Assembly: GCF_008039875.1 (NCBI RefSeq)
Contig: NZ_VRUU01000003.1
Span: 1 to 64,000 of the forward strand
Reading direction: 5' to 3'
Source of the DNA: Methylobacterium sp. WL119
GTDB taxonomy: Bacteria; Pseudomonadota; Alphaproteobacteria; Rhizobiales; Beijerinckiaceae
DNA: 64,000 nt
The position numbers and the translations under genes are program-made. Positions 44,318-52,792 of this stretch are shown one piece after another. Numbering within the stretch: the first letter of the stretch is position 1; the number at the start of each line of letters is the position of its first letter. The notes beneath the pieces were generated by a model. The model was not told where the DNA came from. It saw only the letters and a program-made list of their open reading frames with translations, and did not search any database.

Positions 44318-47300
44318 ATGGGCGCGAGGCTTGAGACGGGACCAGGGGTCCGCCGCACGCCCCGCAGCGCGGGCCTCGCGCTCGCCGTCCTGATCGGCCT
44401 CGGGCTGCCGGCCCAGGCGGCGAAGCTCCTCGCCGTCGCCGGCACCGATGCGCAGGGCTATGCGCGAATCGCCTTCACCTTCGACAGCGCGGTCTCGATC
44501 AAGGCGCGGCTCTCGAACGGCGTGCTGGTGCTCGGCTACGGCGAGCGGACCGAGGCCGGGCCGGAGCGGCTGGTCTCGCAGCTGCCCGATTACCTCACCG
44601 CCGTCCGGCGCGATCCCGACGGCAGCGGCCTGCGGCTCGCCGTGCAGCGGACCGTGCGCGTCAACGTGCAGGAAGCCGGCGAGAAGGTCTTCGTCGACCT
44701 CCTGCCCGAGAGCTGGACGAGCCTGCCGCCGCCGCTGCCCCCGGAGATCGTCGCCGACCTGGCCCGGCGTGCGCGTGCCGCGGAAGCGATCCTGAAATCG
44801 CGCAACCCCGCACCCGTGCGCCGGCCGCTCGGCGTCGAGGTCGCGAAGCTGCCGACGCTCACCCGCCTGACGGTGCGGCTGCCCGAGGGCGCCGAGGCGA
44901 CGGTCGGCCCGGAGGGTGGCGCAACGCGGCTGCGCATCATGGGTGCCTACAGCTTCGACCTGTCCGAGACCCGTGGCCGGCTGCGCCAGGACATGGCCCG
45001 CCTGACCGCGTCGGCCGACGATGCCACGGCCGGGCTCGTGGTGGCGGCGGGCGATGCTTTCACGGTCTCGACCGACCGCGACGACGACACCGTGGTGTTC
45101 GACATCGTCGCCAAGAAGGACGCCGCCGCCAAGGCCGAGGCGGCTGCCAAGGCGGAGCAGGCTGCCAAGGCCGAAGCCGCGACCAAGGCCGAACCTGCGA
45201 CCAAGCCCGAACCCGCGAGCAAGAGAGAGCCGCCGAGCCGGGTCGCGCCCAGGACCGGGGATGCCAAAGCCTCCGCCACGGCCGATGTTCCGGCGGCCGC
45301 CGGACCACCGGGCACCGCGGCGCCGAACCGGCCACCGGCGCCCGAGCCGCCCGAGCGGCAGGCCGGGTCCGGCCTCGTCTTTCCGTTCGCCAAGCGCCCG
45401 GCGGTCGCATTGTTCGAGCGCGGCGGGGTCGCGACCCTGGTCTTCGAGACCGGCGAGCCGGTCGCCCTCCCGACCGGCGGGTCGGGCGGCCTACGCGCCC
45501 TCGGCGAGCCGGTGCGGACGGGTGCGCTGACGGCGTTGCGCTTCGCCGTCCCGGCCGGGACCTTGCTCGATCTCGTGCCGGTGCGTGCCGGGTCCGCCGC
45601 CGGCGCCTGGGAGCTGACCGCGGGGGACGACCTCGGCCCGAGCGACACCCTCGCGCCGACGCGCCTGCCCGACGCCGCCGGGCACGGGCGCGTCGCGGTC
45701 GGCCTGCCGCAACCCGCCAGCGCGGCATGGCTCGATCTCGACGGCGAGCGCATCGCCGTCGTCACCGCGCGCAGCTGGAAGCCCGCCGGCATCGCGAAGC
45801 GCCAGCGCTTCGTCGATTTCGAGCTGCTGCCGAGCCGCTTCGGCCTCGCCATGCTGGCTCAGGCCGACGACCTCACCGTGCGTCCCGACCTCGACGGAGT
45901 GGTCATCGGGCGCGAGGGCGGCCTCGCGGTCTCGTCCGTGGCGCGGCCCCCCGAAGCGCCGCTCGCCGAGGCCTCGAACCTCGCGATCCAGCGCGAGCCC
46001 TGGGAGCAGGCGCGCCTCGGCGACGTGCGCGAGACGATCCGGGCACAGTTCGGCGCCTCGATCGCGGCGTCCGCCGGAACGCGCGGCCCGCTGCGGCTCA
46101 CCCTCGCGCGCACCCAGCTCGCCAACGGCCTCGCGCCCGAGGCCCTGACCACCCTCGACGCGGCCTCGGCCGACGACCCCCTGGTGGCGAGCGGCCGCGA
46201 CACCGCGATCCTGCGCGCCGCGGCGCTCGCCGCGATCGGCCGAAATGCAGAGGCGCGTCGGGTGCTCGCGACCGAGGCGCTGCAGCGCGATCCCGAGGCA
46301 GTGCTGTGGCGCGCCGTCGCCGACGGGCAGGTGGGACGCTGGCACGACGCCGAGGCCGGCTTCCAGCGGACCTTGCCGGTGATCGAGCGCTACCCGCTCG
46401 CCCTGCAGGCGACGATCCGCACGCTGGCGGCCGAATCCGCGCTCGAGACCGGCGACCTCGACACCGCATTGCAGCGGGTCGCGCGGCTCGCGACCGCCGA
46501 GCCGACACCGTTGGAGCGGGACCGCGTCACCCTGGTCCGGGCCCGCGTCGACGAGGCGACCGATCGGACCAAGGCCGCGCTCGACGCCTACGATCGCCTC
46601 GCCGAATCGGGCGAGCGACCGGCGGCGGCGGCGGCGGCTCTGCGCGGCACGCTGCTCGCGCGCGAGACCGGCAAGATCACCCCCGACGAGGCGATGGACC
46701 GGCTCGAGCGGCTGGCGATCACCTGGCACGGCGGCGAGATCGAGAACGCGATCACCGCCGGGCTCGCCCGGCTCTACATGGCGGCCGGGCGCTACCGCGA
46801 CGCCTTCACCGCCGTGCGGGCCGCCGATGCCATCGGCTCCGATGCACCCGAGACCCGCGCGCTGCACGACGAGGCGATGGCGCTGTTCGACGAGCTGTAC
46901 CTCTCGCCGCGGGGCGATTCGCTCAGCGGGATCGACGCGGTGGCGCTGTACTTCGACTTCAAGGACTTCGCGCCGATCGGGCGGCGGGGCGACGCCGTGG
47001 TGCGTCGGCTGGCCGAGCGGCTCGTCGGCCTCGACCTGCTCGATCCCGCCGCCAACCTGCTCCAGTACCAGATCGACAACCGCCTCACCGGACCGAGCCG
47101 ATCGAGCGTCGCGACGCAGCTCGCCTCGATCCGTCTCATGGACGGCAAGCCGCTGATGGCGCTGGAGGCGATCGAGGGAACCTACCTGCCCGAGCTTCCC
47201 CGCGACCTGCGCCGCGCCCGGTCGCTGCTGCGCGCGCGTGCCCTGTCCGACCTGTCGCGGACCGATCTCGCGCTCGAGACGATCGAGGGCGAGGCCGGCC

Positions 47301-47731
47301 CGGACGCGGCGCGGCTGCGGGCGGACATCCTGTGGTCGGCGCGGCGCTGGCGCGAGGCCGGGGAGGCGCACGAGGCGCTGCTCGGCGATGCGTGGCGCTC
47401 CGGCAAGGTGCTCGACGACGCGGCCCGCGCCGACGTGATCCGCGCCGGCATCGCCTACGACCTCGCGGTCGAGCCGATCGGGCTCGAGCGGCTGAAGGCC
47501 AAGTTCTCGGATGCGATGGCCGACAGCGCCGATGCCCGCACCTTCGCGCTGCTGACCAGCGCCGACGCGACCAAGAAGCCGGGGTTCCGCGAGATCGCCC
47601 AGAAGGCGACGAACGCCGAGACCCTGGCGGCCTTCCTCGCCGAGTACCGCAAGCGCTACCCGGACGCCTCGCTCCCCGCCCGCGGCGAGCCCGAGAAGCG
47701 CGCGGACGGGCAAGCGACGCCGCCAGGCTGA
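44318..47731 (+). CDS. Very large secreted TPR-like protein
   Basis: 1137-residue protein with a signal peptide (LALAVLIGLGLPAQAAK). An N-terminal AMIN-like beta domain (residues 35-270) is followed by a Lys/Ala/Glu/Pro linker (about 268-340: AKAEAAAKAEQAAKAEAATK). A second beta region lies at 350-550. The long C-terminal part is helical, with TPR-like repeats in 590-1110 (for example AILRAAALAAIGRNAEARRV). Similar large TPR proteins occur next to flagellar genes in Rhizobiales, and fliP is 780 bp away. Likely periplasmic; a role in motility or cell envelope is inferred only. Confidence 0.75.
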   Translation: MGARLETGPGVRRTPRSAGLALAVLIGLGLPAQAAKLLAVAGTDAQGYARIAFTFDSAVSIKARLSNGVLVLGYGERTEAGPERLVSQLPDYLTAVRRDPDGSGLRLAVQRTVRVNVQEAGEKVFVDLLPESWTSLPPPLPPEIVADLARRARAAEAILKSRNPAPVRRPLGVEVAKLPTLTRLTVRLPEGAEATVGPEGGATRLRIMGAYSFDLSETRGRLRQDMARLTASADDATAGLVVAAGDAFTVSTDRDDDTVVFDIVAKKDAAAKAEAAAKAEQAAKAEAATKAEPATKPEPASKREPPSRVAPRTGDAKASATADVPAAAGPPGTAAPNRPPAPEPPERQAGSGLVFPFAKRPAVALFERGGVATLVFETGEPVALPTGGSGGLRALGEPVRTGALTALRFAVPAGTLLDLVPVRAGSAAGAWELTAGDDLGPSDTLAPTRLPDAAGHGRVAVGLPQPASAAWLDLDGERIAVVTARSWKPAGIAKRQRFVDFELLPSRFGLAMLAQADDLTVRPDLDGVVIGREGGLAVSSVARPPEAPLAEASNLAIQREPWEQARLGDVRETIRAQFGASIAASAGTRGPLRLTLARTQLANGLAPEALTTLDAASADDPLVASGRDTAILRAAALAAIGRNAEARRVLATEALQRDPEAVLWRAVADGQVGRWHDAEAGFQRTLPVIERYPLALQATIRTLAAESALETGDLDTALQRVARLATAEPTPLERDRVTLVRARVDEATDRTKAALDAYDRLAESGERPAAAAAALRGTLLARETGKITPDEAMDRLERLAITWHGGEIENAITAGLARLYMAAGRYRDAFTAVRAADAIGSDAPETRALHDEAMALFDELYLSPRGDSLSGIDAVALYFDFKDFAPIGRRGDAVVRRLAERLVGLDLLDPAANLLQYQIDNRLTGPSRSSVATQLASIRLMDGKPLMALEAIEGTYLPELPRDLRRARSLLRARALSDLSRTDLALETIEGEAGPDAARLRADILWSARRWREAGEAHEALLGDAWRSGKVLDDAARADVIRAGIAYDLAVEPIGLERLKAKFSDAMADSADARTFALLTSADATKKPGFREIAQKATNAETLAAFLAEYRKRYPDASLPARGEPEKRADGQATPPG

Positions 47732-47851
47732 GCATCGTCGGACCTGGCGGTGCGGCCTCGCCGGATGGCGATGCGTCCGCCGCATGCATTCGTCATCGGA
47801 GCGGTTGCCGTGATCGCGGCCTTCGCTTCGTCGGGTCGATGGGCGAAGGCA

Positions 47852-48199
47852 TCAGCGCGTCAGCGGCACCGCGGTGATGAGGCGCCAAGCGATCGCCGCT
47901 TGTTGCTGCCAGACGACGCGGACGCGCGGGCGCCGTCCATCCGGGGCAGCGATCGGCCCCTCGACGACGAGGCGCACGCGACCGTCGACCTGGACCAAGC
48001 GAAGGGCTTCCGTGCCGTAGAGTGCGTCGGCCTGTGCCAGCAAGGCTCGGCCGAGCTCTTGCGGCCGGGACCGATCGAACCCGAAAGACAGGAAGAAGCG
48101 CGCCTTCGGGCCGCCTGTCGGATGTTCGGGGTTTAGGAGGTAATCGACCAGCTTGCCGTCCGGAATCTCGAGGACCGGCCACCAGCCTTCGTCGATCAA
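47852..48199 (-). CDS. DUF6883 domain protein
   Basis: 115 residues that match the DUF6883 pattern: IPDGKLVDYLLNPEHPTGGP near residue 12, then KARFFLSFGFDR and a final strand-rich part. Its ATG overlaps the upstream DUF4926 gene by 4 bp (ATGA). Pairs of these two domains occur together in many bacteria, and DUF6883 is also found at the end of large toxin-like proteins as I recall. A toxin or immunity role is an inference. Confidence 0.7.
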   Translation of the reverse strand: MIDEGWWPVLEIPDGKLVDYLLNPEHPTGGPKARFFLSFGFDRSRPQELGRALLAQADALYGTEALRLVQVDGRVRLVVEGPIAAPDGRRPRVRVVWQQQAAIAWRLITAVPLTR

Positions 48200-48447
48200 G
48201 GAACCGAGCGCCCCGTTCGCACGAGCTGCGCTGCCTCGACGGTGGCGAGCGCGCCGGGTGGTTCCGGGAACTCGACCTCGTAGGCCTCGCCGGCCCCCCA
48301 GACCGCGACCACGGTTCCCGCGGCGCCGGCCGGGATCATGTCGCCGTCCATCGTCACGACACTGGCAAGCACGCGCACGTCGTCGAGATCCCGCAGCGGA
48401 GCGCCGGGATCGGTCCGCCGCATGAGGTGGATGGTGTCGACCGACAT
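48196..48447 (-). CDS. DUF4926 domain protein
   Basis: 83 residues with the DUF4926 pattern DLDDVRVLASVVTMDGDMIP, AGAAGTVVAVWGAGEAYEVE and EFPEPPG. Predicted small beta-barrel (SH3-like). First gene of a two-gene cassette with the DUF6883 protein. Function unknown; stoichiometric pairing and small size resemble an antitoxin or immunity partner. Confidence 0.7.
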   Translation of the reverse strand: MSVDTIHLMRRTDPGAPLRDLDDVRVLASVVTMDGDMIPAGAAGTVVAVWGAGEAYEVEFPEPPGALATVEAAQLVRTGRSVP

Positions 48448-48510
48448 GGGCTCAGGATGGGCCGCGCCGGGCGGCTCGTCAATGTGAGCTTTCCGCGAAC
48501 GAAGCCTGCG

Positions 48511-49272
48511 TCAGCTTCCCCCGTAGCTCTGCACCAGCGACCCGGCGACGAGCGTCCAGCCGTCGACCAGCACGAAGAAGATCAGCTTGAACGGCAGCGC
48601 CACGGTCGCCGGCGGCACCATCATCATGCCCACCGCCATCAGCACCGACGCGACCACGAGGTCGATGATCAGGAACGGGATGAACAGCAGGAAGCCGATC
48701 TCGAAGGCGCGGCGCAGCTCCGAGATCATGAAGGCCGGCGTGACGATCTCGAGGCCGACCGCCTCGGGCCCGGAGGGCACCGGCACCTTGGCCATGTCGA
48801 GGAACAGCTTCAGGTCCTTCTCGCGGACGTTCTTCAGCATGAACGCCTTGAACGGCGCCGACGCCCGCTCGAAGGCCTGCCCCTGCGTGATCTGGTTGGC
48901 GAGCAGCGGCTCGATGCCGGCGCGGTAGGCTTCGCGCCCGGTCGGCGCCATCACGAAGGCGGTGAGGAACAGCGCGAGGCTGACGATCACCGTGGTGGGC
49001 GGCGCGGTCTGGGTGCCGAGCGCCGAGCGCAGGATCGACAGCACCACCACGATCCGCGTGAACGCGGTCGCCATCACCAGGACCGAGGGCGCCAAAGCCA
49101 GCACGGTGATGAGCGCGACGAGCTGCAGCGCGCGCTCGCTGGCGCCGCCCGCGCCGAGATCCACGGTGAGGCTCTGCGCGGCGGCCGGACCCGCGCCGAG
49201 CGCGAGCGCGAAGACGGCGAGCCCGAGACGACGCGGGATCCGGAAACGAGCATGGATGTCGGCGGGCTTCAT
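48511..49272 (-). CDS. fliP: Flagellar export apparatus protein FliP
   Basis: 253-residue core subunit of the flagellar type III export gate in the inner membrane. Signal-peptide-like N-terminus (LGLAVFALALGAGPAAAQ), then LAPSVLVMATAFTRIVVVLS near residue 60, and the family signature FLIIDLVVASVLMAVGMMMV near 205. ATG 49272 was chosen because it gives a signal peptide; the frame is open to 49404. No other flagellar export gene (fliQ, fliR, flhB) is in this window. Confidence 0.92.
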   Translation of the reverse strand: MKPADIHARFRIPRRLGLAVFALALGAGPAAAQSLTVDLGAGGASERALQLVALITVLALAPSVLVMATAFTRIVVVLSILRSALGTQTAPPTTVIVSLALFLTAFVMAPTGREAYRAGIEPLLANQITQGQAFERASAPFKAFMLKNVREKDLKLFLDMAKVPVPSGPEAVGLEIVTPAFMISELRRAFEIGFLLFIPFLIIDLVVASVLMAVGMMMVPPATVALPFKLIFFVLVDGWTLVAGSLVQSYGGS

Positions 49273-49352
49273 GGCGGCGGCACCCTGGGGCGGGTTCTCG
49301 GGCCGTGCAAGCCTGGAGGACGGGTCGAGCCTTGCGGACGGGCTGCGTGCGC

Positions 49353-50411
49353 TCATGGCGTCGGCGAGCCCACGGTGCCGCGGCGCGATTCGAGGTTCTG
49401 CCACACGATCAGGGAGGGTAGGCCGAGCACCACGTCGGGGACGCGCTTGGCGAGCGACAGGGCGATGGCGGTGCCGGGATCGATGCCGAACAGCGCGCCG
49501 ACGATCACGAAGCCGCCCTCCTGCACGCCGAGCCCGCTCGGGATCGGGAAGGCCGCCGACTTGATCGCCTGGCTCAGGGCCTCGATCACCAGGACCTCGG
49601 ACACAGTCACGCCCTCGACGCCGATGCAGGCGAGCACGATGGCGATCTCGGCCGCGCCCAGCGTCCAGGCGAGCGCGTGCAGCAGGACCGATTGCAGCAG
49701 GCGCAAGTGCCGTCCGCGGCCCCAGACCGCATCGAGCGCATCCTGCACGCTGCCGCCCTCGCTGCGGGCCGGCTCGGCCTCGCGCACGAAGCGCCGCGAG
49801 AGCGCGCCGAGCTTGCGCTCGACGAAGCGCGCCGCACCCGTGCGCTGGAAGGCGAAGAAGGCGGCGAGCACGAGGCCGGCGACCGCGAGCGCCCGCAGCA
49901 CCCAGCGCGCGAGCTCGGCGGCCGGCTCGCCCTCCACCTGCATCAGCAGGCCGGCGCCGAGCAGCGCGAACAGCGCCTGCGTTCCGACCTGGAACAGCAT
50001 GTCGGCGAGGATTGAGGCGGCAGCGAGCGGCCCGGCGACGCCCCAGAAGGTCAACAGCCGGCCGCCGACCACGTCGCCCCCGACGGAGGCGACCGGCAGC
50101 AGCACGTTGATGCCCTCGCGCACGAAGCGCAGGGTGGCGAAGGCGGGAAGGCCGGCCGGCGACAGGCCGTCGAGGATGCGCTGCCAGGCGACCGCGCAGA
50201 TCGTCACGATGGCCGCCCGCATCATCACCACGGCGGCCAGGCCCAGGAACCCGATCCGGCCGAACGCGTCGGCGACGGCTCCGAGGTCGTTGGTGGCGAC
50301 GAGCCAGACGGCGAGGCCGAGGCCGAGCACGGTGCCGGCCAGCGGCAGGCGGCGCAGGATCGCCCGCGCGACCCCGGGCCGGCCCGCGCGGGAGGCCCCC
50401 GGCGCCGTCAC
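49353..50411 (-). CDS. HpnL/lysylphosphatidylglycerol-synthase-type membrane protein
   Basis: 352-residue polytopic membrane protein of the UPF0104/LPG-synthase-TM superfamily, which includes HpnL of hopanoid clusters. FVREGINVLLPVASVGGDVV near residue 95 and FPIPSGLGVQEGGFVIVGAL near 290 are family signatures. About eight membrane segments. It starts with GTG 50411, overlapping the upstream stop by 4 bp. Methylobacterium makes hopanoids, but no hopanoid cyclase or hpn gene is near, so the lipid substrate is uncertain. Confidence 0.8.
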   Translation of the reverse strand: MTAPGASRAGRPGVARAILRRLPLAGTVLGLGLAVWLVATNDLGAVADAFGRIGFLGLAAVVMMRAAIVTICAVAWQRILDGLSPAGLPAFATLRFVREGINVLLPVASVGGDVVGGRLLTFWGVAGPLAAASILADMLFQVGTQALFALLGAGLLMQVEGEPAAELARWVLRALAVAGLVLAAFFAFQRTGAARFVERKLGALSRRFVREAEPARSEGGSVQDALDAVWGRGRHLRLLQSVLLHALAWTLGAAEIAIVLACIGVEGVTVSEVLVIEALSQAIKSAAFPIPSGLGVQEGGFVIVGALFGIDPGTAIALSLAKRVPDVVLGLPSLIVWQNLESRRGTVGSPTP

Positions 50412-50791
50412 GCGGCCGCGTCCCGATCGTCTCCGGCCTCCGGATCGTGCGACGGCGCGGCCGGTCTCCGGCACGGCAGCAGCTGGGCGGCGATCTCGGC
50501 CGCGGGCGCCGTCGGGTCGATCAGCAGGATCCGCCCGCCCGCGACGCTGGCCCCGGTGGCGACGGCGACGAGGCGCTTCGGGCAGGGGCCGAGGCATCCG
50601 GTCTCGACGATCCGAAGCTTCGCCCCGGGCCGGGCCTGCTTCAGGCCGGCCTTCACCCGGTCGCGGATCGCCCGCTTGGGCAAGCCCTGGCGCTTGGCGC
50701 ACTTCGTGCAGACCGCCACCACCTCGGAGAACTTCGCCTTCGCCGTTCGGACGGGTCGGGCAGGTGCGACGTCGGCGGGATCCGTTTTCAT
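50408..50791 (-). CDS. (2Fe-2S) ferredoxin-like domain protein (DUF1636-like)
   Basis: 127 residues with four conserved cysteines arranged as in thioredoxin-like [2Fe-2S] ferredoxins: VCTKCAKRQG near residue 29 and VETGCLGPCPKRLVAV near 63. The cluster could carry electrons or act as a sensor. GTG of the HpnL-like gene overlaps its stop, so the two are translated together. A (2Fe-2S) protein coupled to a lipid-related membrane protein is unusual. Confidence 0.78.
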   Translation of the reverse strand: MKTDPADVAPARPVRTAKAKFSEVVAVCTKCAKRQGLPKRAIRDRVKAGLKQARPGAKLRIVETGCLGPCPKRLVAVATGASVAGGRILLIDPTAPAAEIAAQLLPCRRPAAPSHDPEAGDDRDAAA

Positions 50792-51019
50792 CGCACATCG
50801 GGTAGGACGGGGACGGGCGGCGCGCAACCGCGGCGGATCGTGCCGGCCGCCGCCGGCCGCGCACCGCCGACGCCTTAAAAAGGGCCGAAAAGAACGGGAT
50901 TGCGGCACCGCTCCGATCGCGAGCGGGCCTCGTCTCGAAAGCGAGCCGGCGAGGTCGCACGGCGCGGCCGTCTCCGTCACGGCGCGGTCGAACGAGCAGA
51001 GCGCAGGAAACCGGATCGG
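50792..51019. promoter_or_regulatory. Divergent promoter region
   Basis: 228 bp between the ferredoxin-like gene (minus) and the capsule-export-type gene (plus). It includes an AT-richer step (cttaaaaagggccgaaaagaac at 50874-50895 region) that may hold a promoter. A good AGGAAA ribosome site precedes 51020. Confidence 0.4.
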
Positions 51020-52327
51020 ATGAGCGTCGACGAGGTCAGGCAAGGCGATCGGCTCCGCGGCCTTCTGCAGGTCGCGCAGCGGTCTGTGACCGAGCTTCGG
51101 CGCGGTGCCGAGACGATCGAGCCGATCCGCGATCCGGCCCGGCGCTCGCTGGTCCAGCGCACCCGCGAGAGCCTCGCCTGGACCCGCTTGCCGGGCCTCA
51201 GCCCGGTCGACGCGGAGCCGAAGAGCTACGTCGCCCGGCTGGTCCAGCGCTTCAGCCTGTTCGTCCTGCTGCCGACCGCGGTCGTCGGGTTCTACCTGTT
51301 CGCGATCGCCTCGGACCAGTACATCGCCGAGGCGCAGTTCGCCGTGCGCGGCAACGTCGAGCCGATGGAGAACGTGTCGCTCGGCGAGTACACCAGCCTG
51401 ATTCAGAAGCACAACAGCCAGGACAGCTACATCGTCCGGGACTTCATCAACAGCCAGGCGATGGTCGACGCCGTCGAGAAGAGCCTCGGCGTGTCGCAGA
51501 TGTTCTCTCGCAAGGAAGCCGACTTCTGGGCGCGCTATCGCACGCCGCAGCCGATCGAGGAGCTGACGAAGTACTGGCAGGAGCACGTCCAGGCGCGGAT
51601 CGACGCGATCTCGGGCGTGATCCAGCTGTCGGTCCGCGCCTTTACGCCGGAGGACGCCCTGGCGATCGCCAAGGACGTCGTCGCCCGCTCCGAGGTGCTG
51701 ATCAACGAGATCTCGCGGCGCGCGCAGGCCGACATGGTCAAGCAGGCCGAGATCGATTCGGCGGCGGCGCAGGAGCGGCTGCGCAAGGCGACGCTGGACA
51801 TCCAGCGCTACCGCAACCACTGGGGCATCATCGATCCGATCAAGTCGGCGGAGGGCACCCTGCTGACGATGATGACCCTGCGCAAGGAGAAGCTGAAGGC
51901 GGAGAACGACCTCCAGGTGCTGCGCGGCTCGAACCTCGACGAGAAGTCCCGCTCGATCCAGGTCCTCGCCGCGACAGTGGCGGCGATCGACGGCCAGATG
52001 AAGACGCTGCAGGACCAGCTGACCACTGACGGGGGCGCCGCCGGCGGCGCGACCATGACCAACGCGCTGCTCGAATACGAGGGCCTGATGGTCGAGCGCA
52101 CCATCGCCGAGAAGCTCAACGAGATGGCGAACACGCTGCTCGACCGGGCGCGCGTCTCCGCCGGCAAGCAGCACATCTTCCTCACGGCCTTCGTGCCGCC
52201 GATGATCCCGACGGATTCGCTCTATCCCAAGCGCTGGCGCCAGCTCGCGGTGCTGTTCTTCTGCTTCGTGGTGCTGTGGAGCTCGGTGTCGCTGATCGTC
52301 GGCGGGATCAGGGACCAGCGGATCTGA
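51020..52327 (+). CDS. Capsule-polysaccharide export inner-membrane protein (KpsE/CtrB-like)
   Basis: 435-residue polysaccharide co-polymerase of the KpsE/BexC/CtrB type, which bridges the ABC exporter and the outer-membrane channel. One membrane segment near residue 80 (FVLLPTAVVGFYLFAIAS), a long periplasmic coiled coil (about 230-370), and a second membrane segment at the end (LAVLFFCFVVLWSSVSLIVG). ATG 51020 with AGGAAA upstream; the frame is open to 50900. No capsule ABC transporter or Wza-like gene is in the window. Confidence 0.87.
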   Translation: MSVDEVRQGDRLRGLLQVAQRSVTELRRGAETIEPIRDPARRSLVQRTRESLAWTRLPGLSPVDAEPKSYVARLVQRFSLFVLLPTAVVGFYLFAIASDQYIAEAQFAVRGNVEPMENVSLGEYTSLIQKHNSQDSYIVRDFINSQAMVDAVEKSLGVSQMFSRKEADFWARYRTPQPIEELTKYWQEHVQARIDAISGVIQLSVRAFTPEDALAIAKDVVARSEVLINEISRRAQADMVKQAEIDSAAAQERLRKATLDIQRYRNHWGIIDPIKSAEGTLLTMMTLRKEKLKAENDLQVLRGSNLDEKSRSIQVLAATVAAIDGQMKTLQDQLTTDGGAAGGATMTNALLEYEGLMVERTIAEKLNEMANTLLDRARVSAGKQHIFLTAFVPPMIPTDSLYPKRWRQLAVLFFCFVVLWSSVSLIVGGIRDQRI

Positions 52328-52404
52328 GCGGGCGCAGCGCCCGATAGGGCCGGCCCGCATCCGGGTCCGGCCGCCCCCCCTCGAGCGGACCCGATCGCAC
52401 GCCC

Positions 52405-52692
52405 ATGCCGGACTTCTCCGACCTCGTCGCCCAGGCGATCAAGCCGACCATGAACCGGGCCGAGCGCGAGGCGGTCTACGGGGTGGTGCGGCAAGCGGTG
52501 CTGCGCCTGCGCGAGCGCGAGGGCATGGCGCCCGACGATCCCCGCCTCGCGATCCAGCATCACCTCGTCGAGGAGACGATCCGCGACGTCGAGGCCGACA
52601 TCGCGCGCTTCGAGGCGATGCGGAAACTGGACGCGGCTCTTGCGGCGCAGACGCTCGCCCACAACGACGGCGGATCGGGGCGCCGCCGCTGA
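52405..52692 (+). CDS. Small conserved-type hypothetical protein
   Basis: 95 residues, mostly helical: FSDLVAQAIKPTMNRAEREA, LRLREREGMAPDDPRLAIQH, VEETIRDVEADIARFEAMRK. No signal or membrane segment. It may be cytoplasmic and forms a transcription pair with the preceding capsule-export gene (77 bp gap). Family not recognised. Confidence 0.6.
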   Translation: MPDFSDLVAQAIKPTMNRAEREAVYGVVRQAVLRLREREGMAPDDPRLAIQHHLVEETIRDVEADIARFEAMRKLDAALAAQTLAHNDGGSGRRR

Positions 52693-52792
52693 GGCGATAC
52701 GCCGTCGCTCCCGCGTTGACCGGAGCGTTGGCCCCCTGTTTGCTGGTGGGACCTGCCGGCCGCGACGACCGGAGCCGAAGGCCTACCGATCC

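Noticed and set aside
45118..45240. DNA tandem repeat in the TPR protein gene
   Set aside because: The repeat is at the protein level (Ala/Lys/Glu) and too irregular in DNA to be a microsatellite or CRISPR.
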